From Candidatus Rhodoferax odensensis (GTDB lineage Bacteria > Pseudomonadota > Gammaproteobacteria > Burkholderiales > Burkholderiaceae_C): a stretch of DNA of 27,084 nt. The position numbers and the translations under genes were made by a program. This document shows positions 9,709 to 18,016 of this stretch, in pieces (positions within the stretch are counted from its first letter, which is position 1; each line of letters begins with the position of its first letter). Location of the stretch: contig JADKDJ010000022.1 in the NCBI GenBank assembly GCA_016718405.1, positions 1 to 27,084 of the forward strand, read 5' to 3'. The notes below the pieces were generated by a model. The model did not search any database. It had not been told where the DNA came from and was given only the letters and a program-made list of their open reading frames with translations.

Positions 9709-12042
9709 ATGTCTGCGACTGGTGTCGGGTCAAGGGTTTGGCGGCGGAGAATGGGGTTCCACCAAACTAGCGTAAAGTTCGGCCGCCAGCGTGGTCTGGA
9801 CCCACCCCTACACCCTGCCGATAACCCCAAGACAAGCACCGTGACCCTGCGCCAGTCGCCCCGGGCGGAAGTCAGTCCCGAAGCCCAGACTATTCAAGCG
9901 TTGTCAGCGCTATTGGATCGCGGGCGCTGGGTTGAAGCCATTGGGCTCGCGCAGACCCTGACCCAGCGTTACCCCCATCATCCGTTTGCCTGGACCGCGC
10001 TGGGTGCCGCGTACCAACAATTGGGGCGCGACGCGGAGGCTCTGGCGACCATGCAGCAAGCGGCAACCTTGTCGCCAAACGACGCTCACGCGCATCGCAA
10101 TCTGGCTGTCGTGCTGAAGAAGCTGGGTCGCCTGCAGGCGGCGCAAGCCAGCTACCAGCGCGCTGTGCAGCTCAAACCCGACTTCGTCGAGGCGCACAAC
10201 AACCTGGGCGTTGTGCTGCACGACCTGGGTCGTCCTGATGAGGCCGAGACGGCTTACCGCCGCGTTTTGGCGCTCCAGCCCAATCACTTGCAGGCCCACG
10301 ACAACTTGGCTGCCGCCTTGCGGGACCTGGGCCGCTTGTCCGAAGCACAGGACTGGCTGCGTCGTTTGCTGGCACTCAAGCCTGACTCGGCGCAGGCGCA
10401 TGGCAATTTGGCGCTGCTCCAACTTGAAATGGGCCAACTCGATGAGGCACTGCAGAGTTGCCAACGTGCGCTGACGCTGGCGCCCGAACGGGCCGAATTC
10501 CACAACACCTTGGCGCTGACCTTGTTGCAGGATGCTCGTCTGGTCGAGGCCGAAGCCAGTTGCCGCCGCGCCTTGCAGTGTCGCACCGAGTACTGGGAGG
10601 CTTGCAACACCTTGGGCATGGTACTGAGTCAACAGGGGCGTCTGTTCGAGTCTGAACAGAGCTTTCGGCGCGCTGTCGAGTTGGCTCCTGCACAGGTGGC
10701 CGTTCATACCAACCTGGGTGGCGTGTTGAAGGACCTTGGTCGACTCGACGAAGCGCTGGCCTGCTACCGCCGCGCGCTGCAGATCAACCCCAAGGTCGTC
10801 GACACGCACACCAGCTTGTTGTTCGTGCTCAACTACCACCCCGACAAGAGCGCGCAAGAAATCTACGCCGCCTACCAAGGCTTCGAACATCAATTCGGCC
10901 AAACTCATCGGGCGTGCTGGCGCGCCCATGACAACGACCACACTAGGGACCGGCGCCTCAAGGTCGGCTACGTGAGCCCGGCGCTGCGCCAGCACTCCTC
11001 GCGCCACTTTCTGGAGCCCTTGCTGGCCCAGCACGACCATGGTGTGGTCGAGCTCTACGCCTACGCCGAACTAACGCGAGAAGACGCCGTCACTGCCCGC
11101 TACCGGGGCTACGTTGACCATTGGGTGAACACCAAAGGCCTGAGCGACGAAGCCCTGGCCCAGCGCATCCGCGACGACGGCATCGACATCCTGATCGACG
11201 TGGCCGGCCACACCGCCGGCAACCGGCTACAAGTCTTTGCGCGCAAACCCGCGCCCGTATCGCTGCATTGGCTCGACTTTGGCTACACCACGGGTCTGAG
11301 CGCCATCGACTACTACCTGACCGACTGGCCCACTGTGCCCCATGGCAGCGAAGCCCTGTTTAGCGAAACCCCCTGGCGCCTGGACGGCCCCGGCCTGGTC
11401 TACCGCCCCGCTGAAGGCATGGGCGAAGTCAGCCCCTTGCCGGCCCAACAGAAGGGCCAAGTTACCTTTGGCAGCCTGACCCGCGCGGTGCGCATCAACC
11501 ACCGCACCGTGCGCGTCTGGGCTGAGCTGCTTAAACGAGTGCCCAACGCTCGCTTGGTCATCGACAGCGGCGACTACCGCACTGCGGCGATGCAAGACGA
11601 ACTGGCCAATCGCTTTGCCCAACACGGCATAGAGCGCGCACGCCTGGACATCGGCTATCACAGCCCACCGTGGGACGTGTTGCGCCAGATCGACATCAGC
11701 TTGGACTGCTTTCCGCACAACAGTGGCACCACCTTGTTTGAGAGCCTGTACCTGGGTGTACCCTTCGTCACCCTGGCCGGGCGGCCCAGCGTGGGCACGC
11801 TGGGCAGTGCGATTCTGCAGGGGCTGGGGCACCCGGAGTGGGTTGCCCAGACCGAAGACGAGTACATCGGGATAGCAGTGGCCATGGCGAGCGATCTGCC
11901 CAAGCTGGCAACCCTGCGAGCGGGGCTGCGGTCTGAGATGCAAGGCAGCGCCCTGATGGACGAGGCCGGCTTTGCGCGGCGGGTGGAGGGGGCTTATCGG
12001 GGGATGTTTCAACATTGGTCGAAATCAAAGGCGACGCCCTGA
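9709..12042 (+). CDS. TPR-containing SPINDLY-type O-GlcNAc transferase, copy 5 (the intact one)
   Basis: This 777-codon open frame is the only undamaged member of the array. Residues about 80-360 hold eight 34-residue TPRs (for example AHRNLAVVLKKLGRLQAAQA, AHNNLGVVLHDLGRPDEAET and VHTNLGGVLKDLGRLDEALA) that would bind the target protein. The linker LLFVLNYHPDKSAQEIYAAY leads into the GT41 catalytic half from about residue 415. It contains RLKVGYVSPALRQHSSRHFL (with the N-lobe histidine region), DVAGHTAGNRLQVFARKPAP, DFGYTTGLSAIDYYLTDW and the nucleotide-binding PHNSGTTLFESLYLGVPFV. The expected activity is transfer of GlcNAc, or another sugar, from a UDP donor to Ser/Thr in the cytoplasm. 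The start is uncertain: ATG 9709, ATG 9751 and GTG 9841 are all in frame, with no clear ribosome site. The first about 45 residues look poorly conserved, so the later starts are credible. Targets are unknown. Confidence 0.92.
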   Translation: MSATGVGSRVWRRRMGFHQTSVKFGRQRGLDPPLHPADNPKTSTVTLRQSPRAEVSPEAQTIQALSALLDRGRWVEAIGLAQTLTQRYPHHPFAWTALGAAYQQLGRDAEALATMQQAATLSPNDAHAHRNLAVVLKKLGRLQAAQASYQRAVQLKPDFVEAHNNLGVVLHDLGRPDEAETAYRRVLALQPNHLQAHDNLAAALRDLGRLSEAQDWLRRLLALKPDSAQAHGNLALLQLEMGQLDEALQSCQRALTLAPERAEFHNTLALTLLQDARLVEAEASCRRALQCRTEYWEACNTLGMVLSQQGRLFESEQSFRRAVELAPAQVAVHTNLGGVLKDLGRLDEALACYRRALQINPKVVDTHTSLLFVLNYHPDKSAQEIYAAYQGFEHQFGQTHRACWRAHDNDHTRDRRLKVGYVSPALRQHSSRHFLEPLLAQHDHGVVELYAYAELTREDAVTARYRGYVDHWVNTKGLSDEALAQRIRDDGIDILIDVAGHTAGNRLQVFARKPAPVSLHWLDFGYTTGLSAIDYYLTDWPTVPHGSEALFSETPWRLDGPGLVYRPAEGMGEVSPLPAQQKGQVTFGSLTRAVRINHRTVRVWAELLKRVPNARLVIDSGDYRTAAMQDELANRFAQHGIERARLDIGYHSPPWDVLRQIDISLDCFPHNSGTTLFESLYLGVPFVTLAGRPSVGTLGSAILQGLGHPEWVAQTEDEYIGIAVAMASDLPKLATLRAGLRSEMQGSALMDEAGFARRVEGAYRGMFQHWSKSKATP

Positions 12043-12047
12043 CGAGC

Positions 12048-12092
12048 TCGCCGATCGAGTTGTTGTCAGCCAGAACAACGGCGACGTCTTTT
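12048..12092 (+). terminator. Possible terminator after OGT copy 5
   Basis: GTTGTT (12059-12064) pairs with AACAAC (12074-12079) around a 9-base loop. An outer TCGCC (12048-12052) can pair with GGCGA (12080-12084), leaving a 6-base bulge. TCTTTT follows closely. It lies six bases past the stop of copy 5, in the gap between convergent genes. The bulge and short T run make it a weak call. Confidence 0.35.
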
Positions 12093-12141
12093 CGGCTCGA
12101 TTCACGCAAGGTTTGTAGAGGCATTGTCGTGCCTTGGAGCG

Positions 12142-13833
12142 CTACAACGCAAACTCCAGCCCCGTCGCGGCCAAACCGACCAGATTAACCTGCTGTTGGT
12201 TGGCCGCGCTCGTCGCCAAACCAAACAGAAACTGCCCCTGCGCGGCACCGGTTTGCGCGTCCAGCGCGGTGACCGCGGCGGCCAGTGTGGCGGCATCGGG
12301 TGCGACGCCATTGACCGTCTTGAGCAGGTAACTGGCAATCTGCGTATTGCTGGCGCCCGGGTTGCCATCGTTGGCCAGCAGGCCCCAGATGTCCAGGCGC
12401 ATCACGGCGCCGGACAGCACCTCGAAGCTGAAGCCTTCGTCCATTAAAGCGAGAACGGATGTGACCAGGGGCTTTTTGGCGGCCAACGCGGCTTGGCCGA
12501 GTACCGCACCGATCAGCAGTGCGGTTTGGCCGGCGGTCTGGTTGGCCGCAACATCCAAGGCCACACCGACATCGCTGAACTTGAGTCGCTCGGTGTCGAT
12601 GAACGTGTCCGAACCCGTTGAATTGGGCTTTTCAATGGAGTACACGCCAGCGGTCGAACGCTGCAAGGTGAACACACTTCGCGCTTGCGAATAGGTGGCC
12701 GCGTCCACACCGTTGCCCCCATTCAGGGTGTCGCCGCCAGCAGTGCTGACTAAGGTGTCGTTGCCATCGCTGCCTTCAAGCACGTTGTCGCCGCTGTTGC
12801 CGGTCAGGGTGTCGCCAAAGACGCTGCCGGTCACGTTTTCGATGTTGAGCAGAGAGTCGTTGCCCAGGCCGCCGGTGGCGGAGCCAGTGGTCAGGTTGAC
12901 GGTGACCGCGCCAGCAGCGCTGTAATAGGCCACGGCGTCCACACCATCCTTTCCGTCAATGGTGTCGTCGCCGCCGTTGCCCTCCAGGTGGTCGCGACCG
13001 GCACCCCCGGTGATGGTGTCATTGCCGTCGCCACCCAGAAAACCGACGGGCGAATCGTTGCCGACAAAGGTGTCGTTGAAGCTGGAGCCGAATACCAGCT
13101 CGATGCCAGTGATGGTGTCCGACCCGCTGCCGCCCGCAGCGGTGCCGGTGGCCATGTTGATGCTGACGCCGGAGGTGGCTTCACCGAAGTAGAGGTGGTC
13201 GTAACCTTCCCCGCCGTCGATGATGTTGTTGCCCGTGCCGCTGTGAATCTGGTCGTCACCCGCCCCACCGCGCAGGGTATCGTTGCCACCACCGGTTCGC
13301 AGGGTATCGTTGCCCGCCAATCCGTCGATGGTTTCAGTGTTGGCGGTTCCCGTCAGTGTGTCATCGCCGGCCGTGCCGGTGATGATCACCAGTTCTGTTG
13401 TCGGGGGCACGGGCAACGTGCCACTGACCCCGGAGAAGTTTTTCGGCGTCGCGGTCGCTTGCACACCGATGCGGTCAACGCTGAGCGCCCCACCTCCGGC
13501 AAGGGCGCCGTAGGTGATGGTGTCGACGTTGCCAAAATTCAGGGAGCCACCGGCGGTGAACAGGAAACCGTCCGGCACAACGAAGTCCGGCGTTACCAGC
13601 GCCACGTCGGCGAACCCCTGGGTGGTGATCAATACCGTAGTGTTGGCGGTGTTCGTGTTGGGCAAGTTGCTCGGGAAGACGAAGCTATGCTGCACGCCGT
13701 CTCGGGTTGACGTGAGGGTAACCCCACTCCATTGCGACTCTCCACTGAAATTGCCTACTTTCATCTCGATGAATTGGATGCTTCCACTTGCATTGGAGTA
13801 CAGCTCGTTGATTCGGTATTGGTGAAAGCTCAT
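12142..13833 (-). CDS. Secreted RTX (hemolysin-type calcium-binding repeat) protein
   Basis: This 563-residue protein has a good AAGGA ribosome site five bases before ATG 13833. Residues about 1-150 form an uncharacterised N-terminal domain opening with INELYSNASGSIQFIEM, which resembles lamin-tail-like domains. Residues about 155-395 carry glycine/aspartate nonapeptides (GTAGDDTLTG, GGAGDDQIHSG, GGDGNDTITGGAGRDHLEG, GNGGDDTIDG) that fold as calcium-binding parallel beta-rolls. The last about 140 residues form a separate tail (LKFSDVGVALDV, LLIGAVLGQAALAAKKPLV, MDEGFSFEVLSGAVM) ending QQQVNLVGLAATGLEFAL. The lack of an N-terminal signal peptide and the RTX repeats imply type I secretion with a C-terminal signal. 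No ABC exporter is in the window. The gene is divergent from the M10 protease, which has a related tail. No catalytic motif was found, so a structural or adhesion role is possible. Confidence 0.9.
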   Translation of the reverse strand: MSFHQYRINELYSNASGSIQFIEMKVGNFSGESQWSGVTLTSTRDGVQHSFVFPSNLPNTNTANTTVLITTQGFADVALVTPDFVVPDGFLFTAGGSLNFGNVDTITYGALAGGGALSVDRIGVQATATPKNFSGVSGTLPVPPTTELVIITGTAGDDTLTGTANTETIDGLAGNDTLRTGGGNDTLRGGAGDDQIHSGTGNNIIDGGEGYDHLYFGEATSGVSINMATGTAAGGSGSDTITGIELVFGSSFNDTFVGNDSPVGFLGGDGNDTITGGAGRDHLEGNGGDDTIDGKDGVDAVAYYSAAGAVTVNLTTGSATGGLGNDSLLNIENVTGSVFGDTLTGNSGDNVLEGSDGNDTLVSTAGGDTLNGGNGVDAATYSQARSVFTLQRSTAGVYSIEKPNSTGSDTFIDTERLKFSDVGVALDVAANQTAGQTALLIGAVLGQAALAAKKPLVTSVLALMDEGFSFEVLSGAVMRLDIWGLLANDGNPGASNTQIASYLLKTVNGVAPDAATLAAAVTALDAQTGAAQGQFLFGLATSAANQQQVNLVGLAATGLEFAL

Positions 13834-14002
13834 GGTATTCCTTGTTGGGATTGGGATCGGGATGGAGGTTGGCCTAGGGTTCTTAGCTGATTTAGTTTCT
13901 TGATGCCCATTGTTTTACAAAAACCACGAGCCGGGATCTGGTACTTGCGAGATTTGTTTGACATTCCTGTTCTTTGCGCGCCTCATTTGTTCCTTTCACT
14001 CA

Positions 14003-14010
14003 TACGGGGA
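14003..14010 (+). promoter_or_regulatory. Ribosome binding site deciding the M10 protease start
   Basis: ACGGGGAC about eight bases before ATG 14019 selects this start over the in-frame ATG at 13974, which has no comparable site. The 185-base gap to the divergent RTX gene (13834-14018) must hold both promoters. No convincing -35/-10 pair was assigned. Confidence 0.5.
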
Positions 14011-14018
14011 CAATTGCC

Positions 14019-15423
14019 ATGAACGCTACGCCGCTTTCTACCACCCTGCCAACCTCCTCGCTGGTGAAAGAGCAGCAGCCGCCCGCCCCGGCCACCACGG
14101 TGATTGCCAAGGTGATTACCGGCGACAACCGGATGGACCCCTTGATCGATGACGCCAGCTACCGGTTCAACGATGGCTCGCCGGTCGGCACGGCGGTGAC
14201 GGTGACCTTCAGCTTCCCAACGGTGATGCCCAGCAGCTACACCGGCGAGGACGCCCTGGACTGGAAGCCCTTCAGCGCAGTGCAACAGGCGGCAACGCGC
14301 GAGATACTGGCCATGTTGCAGCAACAGACCAAGATCACATTTCAAGAGGTCACGGAATCGGACACGGTGAGCGGCACCATGCGTTTTGGCAACAATACGC
14401 AGACCACTAGCGCCGGGTACGCGCTGCTGCCCAATTCAACCAAGACCGATCGTGACGCCGATACCTGGATGGCCAGCGGGGCGAATACTCCGGTAGTCAT
14501 TGGCGACTACACATGGCAGACCTTGGTGCACGAGATCGGCCATGCCATTGGCCTGAACCACCCTGGCAACTACAACGCGGGCGAGTCCAAGAACGCCGAT
14601 GCGGTGGGCAATTTTCTCGGCGCCGACGAGGACGCGTTTTTCAACTCAATCATGAGTTACCGTCAATCGGCGCAGGACATCAACGCCATCTGGTTCATGC
14701 CTTATGACATGCTGACCCTGCGCTACCTGTACGGCAAGACCGACTACGGGATGGGTGATACCGCCTATACCTACACCGACACAATTGGCACCTATGTCAC
14801 CAACATCGTGGACGACGGAGGCATCGACACGCTGAATTTCTTGGCGGTCACCGCCGGCGTGACGCTCAATTTGACGCCGGGCGCCTACAGCTCGGTGGGC
14901 AAGACCGCTGCTGGAGCCAATGCGCTGGCGAATCTGACAACTGCCCTGGATGCCACGATCGAGAAGGCCATTGGTACCGCCATGGCCGACACCATGCTGG
15001 GCAATGCCGCCGGCAACAGCTTCACCGGGGGAGGTGGAGACGATGCGCTGGATGGTGCCGCTGGCGCGGATACAGCTGTTTACGCGGGCACGCGCGCGAG
15101 CTATACGGTAACCCGAGGCACAGGCAGCATCACGGTCACCGGTGGCGCCGGCGCCGAGGGAACCGACACGCTGACGAACATCGAGCGCCTTCAGTTTTCG
15201 GATATCAAGGTGGGCCTGGACTCGGCCGCCGGCGAAGTGTCGGGCAACGCCTACCTGTTATGCGGCGCGGTGCTGGGTAGCACTCTGCTGGCGGTGAAGA
15301 AGGATGTGATCAGCGCGGTAGTCGATTTGATGGACCAGGGCTTTTCTTCCAGGTCTTGTCCGGCGCGGTGTCCAAGTCAATCTGGTCGGTGTTGCCGCCA
15401 CCGGTATCGAGTTCGGCCCCTGA
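14019..15423 (+). pseudogene. Serralysin-like M10 zinc metalloprotease with damaged C-terminal tail
   Basis: The protease domain looks complete. The metzincin zinc motif HEIGHAIGLNH has His171, Glu172, His175 and His181, counting from ATG 14019. The Met-turn SIMSY has its Met at about residue 212. An RTX-type stretch follows (GNAAGNSFTGGGGDDALDGA, GADTAVYAG), then a tail related to that of the neighbouring RTX protein (LQFSDIKVGLDSAAGE, LLCGAVLGSTLLAVKKDVIS, DLMDQGF). At about 15343 one base is missing. In the corrected frame the text reads FQVLSGAVS and then jumps to QVNLVGVAATGIEFGP with a stop at 15421-15423. About 69 residues present in the sister tail are absent. As read, translation instead runs out of frame to 15530. 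If type I secretion depends on the extreme C-terminus, this allele may be made but not exported. The catalytic domain itself shows no defect, so it may be an altered but active gene. Confidence 0.75.
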
Positions 15424-15460
15424 GTGACCCTGGTGTGGCCGTTGGCGGATCCACGCGCCG

Positions 15461-16526
15461 TCAGCCGCAATCTGGCAGCGGCTGCGGATCGTCGGCGCTG
15501 AATTTGCAGGCCCTTCGCGGCCCCTCGTAGCGGTAGTTGCGGTCCTCGGCGCGGTTCAGGCTGGTGGTTTTGAAGCTGGACAGGTCCACGCCCGGCACGG
15601 CAGAGTCCTGGTAGTACGCGCCCAGCTTGTCTCGGCTCCATGGGTGTTGCAGCTCCGCAAAGGTTGCGGCGTCGCGGCCAGCAAGTCGTTGACCGGCCTT
15701 GAAGACCGAGTGGTCATCCACCAGATAGTTGCCAAACTCGGTGGCGCGCACGCTGGCCGGGTTGATGCCGTCCAGCCGTCGACCTTCGGTGTAGACACCA
15801 TTGCGGTCCCTGAAGGTGTAGCTGTGGACCTGTTCGAACGTGGACGGGTCCGCGCCGGCAATCACCCGATTGTCAAAGTACACCGCCCGCTTGTCCCGCG
15901 TGATGCCGACCTCGGGCTTGAACAATTCGAAGCTGCGCGCATCGGCGTGTGCCAGCACCTGACCCTTGAAGTAGACGCGATGTTCGGTTCGGGCGTAGCC
16001 CAAGCCGCTGTGCGCCGGTGCGCCCAGCAACTCGAAGCCGCGCCCTTTGATGACCTTGTCCTGGTAGAAGTGATGTCGGCCATCGGTGGCATACCCAGCT
16101 GCCAGGGTTTGAAAGTCGTTGGTCCGCGTGGTCAACCGTTTGGCCAGCGAGTAGATGGCTGTCTTGTCTCGCGCGTAGTTTGCGTCGAGGAAGGCGTAGG
16201 TCCGCGGGTCCGCACCGCGGATCACTTTCCACTGATGGAACACGTGCTGCTTGTCCCGCCCATACTCGACGCGGCGACCCGAACAGTGACCACTCTCATA
16301 TCGGGTGGCGTACGACCTGAAACGATTGCGGGTCGGCACCCGCCAGCGTGTGCTCTTGGCGACGTGGCGGTTGAGCGGTGCGGTCTTCCATGAAGTAGCT
16401 TACCGGTGGGCCGATCACATAGCCGCTGGTGATCGGCGCGCACGAGCTGGCCCATGCGCCGGTGCTGGCAAGGGATAGAGCCATGAAGCGTGTTCCCGTG
16501 TGAAGGCGTTGCAGGAGTGTGCGCAT
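15461..16526 (-). pseudogene. DKNYY-family periplasmic protein, split by a frameshift
   Basis: ATG 16526 begins a signal-peptide-like segment (MRTLLQRLHTGTRFMALSLA, then STGAWASSCAP), so export to the periplasm is expected. The first frame runs to GADPQSFQVV and stops at about 16296. One base out of register, the protein continues for about 290 residues. That part is built of DKNYY repeats of the form tyrosine/arginine-DK-x-V/A-Y, followed by GADP and a TF/SF position: YGRDKQHVFHQWKVIRGADP, YARDKTAIYS, ITRDKRAVYFDNRVIAGADP and TFRDRNGVYTEGRRLDG. The end is at 15461. The molecular role of DKNYY proteins is unknown. The gene converges with the M10 protease and lies just downstream of the DUF808 gene. 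A single indel at about 16305-16320 accounts for the split, so it could be a sequencing error in an intact gene. Confidence 0.75.
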
Positions 16527-16537
16527 GAGGGCCTCGT

Positions 16538-17451
16538 TCAGTGTCGGGTCTTGCCACGCACCCGCGCCACGGTCGTCACCACGATCAACACCAGTCCCCC
16601 GCGATGATACCGGCGACAGCGTCCAGCAGCGCGGCACCGATCGCCGCCAGCGGGCTGCCCAGACCTTGGGTCAGCGCCTCGATGCCGTGGTGCAGCGGGC
16701 CAATGCCGTGGGTCAGAATACCGCCGCCCACCAGAAACATGGCGGCCGTGCCGGCCACGGCCAGAAAACGCATCAGCCAGGGGGCCGCGCGCAGCAACAT
16801 GGCCCCCAAGCTCCGGGCCAGCGCGCCGGCGCGCCGACTCAGGTACAGGCCCAGGTCGTCGAGTTTGACGATACCGGCCACCAGGCCGTAGACGCCCACC
16901 GTCATCAGGATCGCGATGCCCACCAGTACCGCAACCTTGGTGGTGAAGGGGCTGGCTGCCACCGTGCCCAGGGTGATCACGATGATTTCGGCCGACAGAA
17001 TGAAGTCGGTGCGCACGGCGCCCTTGATCTTGTCACGCTCCAGCGTCACCAGATCGACTTGCGGGTTGATCAGCGCTTGCGTCAGCTCCCGGTGGTGCGC
17101 GTCGTCCTCGGCCTTGCTGTGCAGGAACTTGTGGGCGAGTTTCTCGAAACCCTCGAAACATAAGTAGGCGCCGCCCAGCATCAGCAATGGCGTGATGGCC
17201 CAGGGCGCGGCGACGCTGATGGCCAGCGCGGCCGGTACCAGGATCGCCTTGTTGACGAAGGAGCCGCGCGCCACCGCCCACACCACTGGCAACTCGCGGT
17301 CGGCGTTGACGCCAGCCACCTGCTGCGCGTTGAGCGCCAGGTCGTCGCCCAGGACACCGGCGGTTTTTTTCGCCGCGACTTTGGTCAGGATCGAGATGTC
17401 ATCGAGCAGCGTGGCGATGTCGTCAAGCAGGGCAAACAGGCTGGAGGCCAT
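16538..17451 (-). CDS. DUF808 (YedI-like) inner-membrane protein, C-terminus frameshifted
   Basis: The protein starts MASSLFALLDDIATLLDDIS and contains the family block AAKKTAGVLGDDLALNAQQV, then ELPVVWAVARGSFVNKAILV. It has several hydrophobic segments (ILVPAALAISVAAPWAITPL, TKVAVLVGIAILMTVGVYGL, FLAVAGTAAMFLVGGGIL) and the conserved HSKAEDDAHH and DKIKGAVRTDFILSAEI. As read it ends after 288 residues at 16585 (GIIAGDWC). Adding one base in the GGGGG run at about 16600 restores a typical membrane end (LVLIVVTTVARVRGKTRH) with a stop at 16538-16540. The coordinates use the restored end. The function of DUF808 proteins is not established. Confidence 0.88.
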
Positions 17452-17489
17452 GGCGGGTGGGGGCGTAGGGTGAGGATAGAAGGATACGG

Positions 17490-17765
17490 TCAGGGATAGT
17501 GCTGGCGCGAGTGCAGTATCCGCAAGATGTCAATCGCTTCGGTGCCAACCTGGTACACCAGGATGTAATTCGGATGCACAACGTGTTCGCGTGTGCCGGG
17601 CGTACGGCCAGGGCGAAACAGATAGGGCATGAGGGGAAGGTTTTCCGCCGATTGCACGATGGCGGCGTAGAGTCTATGCGCCGCCGTGGCGTTGCGTTGC
17701 TCTATGTAATCAATGATCTCCACCAAGTCGGTGGTTGCCTCGTCAGACCACTGAACGGCTTGCAC
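17490..17765 (-). CDS. RelE/ParE-family toxin
   Basis: This 91-residue protein starts at GTG 17763-17765 (VQAVQWSDEATTDLVEIIDY). It shows the ParE/RelE fold pattern: an N-terminal WSDEATTDLVEIIDYIEQ helix region, a central LPLMPYLFRPGRTPGTREHV strand segment and the terminal YILVYQVGTEAIDILRILHS strands with the usual histidine near the end. A longer open frame extends upstream, but it overlaps the antitoxin in a different frame and is not protein-like. The gene overlaps the antitoxin's 3' end by 23 bases, typical for such pairs. Whether the target is gyrase (ParE) or ribosome-bound mRNA (RelE) cannot be told. Confidence 0.87.
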   Translation of the reverse strand: MQAVQWSDEATTDLVEIIDYIEQRNATAAHRLYAAIVQSAENLPLMPYLFRPGRTPGTREHVVHPNYILVYQVGTEAIDILRILHSRQHYP

Positions 17766-17943
17766 GGGCTTTGCGGCGCTCTTCGAGCATGGCTTGGACT
17801 TTGGCCATGGCGGCATCGTGAGGCAGGCGGGGTTTTTCGCTGCGCATGGCTTCCTCGACCTTGGCGCGAAACCACTGGTCGTAACTGGCTTCCTGTTCTT
17901 CAGTATCGAACTCGGAAACGATGGGAGATAACACGGCACTCAT
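17743..17943 (-). CDS. Antitoxin partner of the RelE/ParE toxin
   Basis: This 66-residue acidic-then-basic protein starts MSAVLSPIVSEFDTEEQEAS. The central YDQWFRAKVEEAMRSEKPRL and AMAKVQAMLEERRKA segments match the common ParD/RelB-like stability antitoxins. It is the first gene of the pair and overlaps the toxin. The gap to the NTF2-like gene upstream (17944-18016) is only 73 bases and carries an inverted repeat, so the pair may have its own promoter or be reached by read-through from the lipid operon. Confidence 0.87.
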   Translation of the reverse strand: MSAVLSPIVSEFDTEEQEASYDQWFRAKVEEAMRSEKPRLPHDAAMAKVQAMLEERRKARASRSVV

Positions 17944-17955
17944 GGATGAAGATTA

Positions 17956-17970
17956 GCACAAAGCGTGTGC
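17956..17970. promoter_or_regulatory. Inverted repeat, candidate operator of the toxin-antitoxin pair
   Basis: GCACAAAGCGTGTGC has 5-base arms (GCACA/TGTGC) around a 5-base centre and lies 12 bases upstream of the antitoxin start. Autoregulation at such repeats is usual for this family. The arms are short, so the call is weak. Confidence 0.3.
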
Positions 17971-18016
17971 ATCACCAATCTCTGAACGGGCCTTGCGGCC
18001 AAGGACCAGAATTGCG

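Noticed and set aside
9910..11040. Long minus-strand open frame (376 codons) inside OGT copy 5
   Set aside because: It is antisense to clear TPR coding sequence, and its repeats (QHxAQV, VVGLQVIGLE) are the complement of the TPR codons. High GC keeps such frames open.
11227..12015. Minus-strand open frame of 262 codons opposite the OGT catalytic half
   Set aside because: Similar antisense frames occur opposite copies 2-4, as expected from copied sequence, with no recognisable family.
12119..12134. AGGCA...TGCCT hairpin considered as the RTX gene terminator
   Set aside because: The stem is only five bases and there is no T run on the minus strand.
13010..13350. Short tandem repeats rich in GCC/GTC considered as a repeat element
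   Set aside because: They encode the calcium-binding RTX nonapeptides of the minus-strand gene.
12988..13710. Plus-strand frame of 240 codons opposite the RTX gene
   Set aside because: It is a shadow of the Gly/Asp repeat coding sequence.
17490..17939. Longer 149-codon version of the RelE/ParE toxin
   Set aside because: The extra N-terminal part overlaps the antitoxin in another frame and has no protein-like pattern; the GTG at 17763-17765 gives the normal length.
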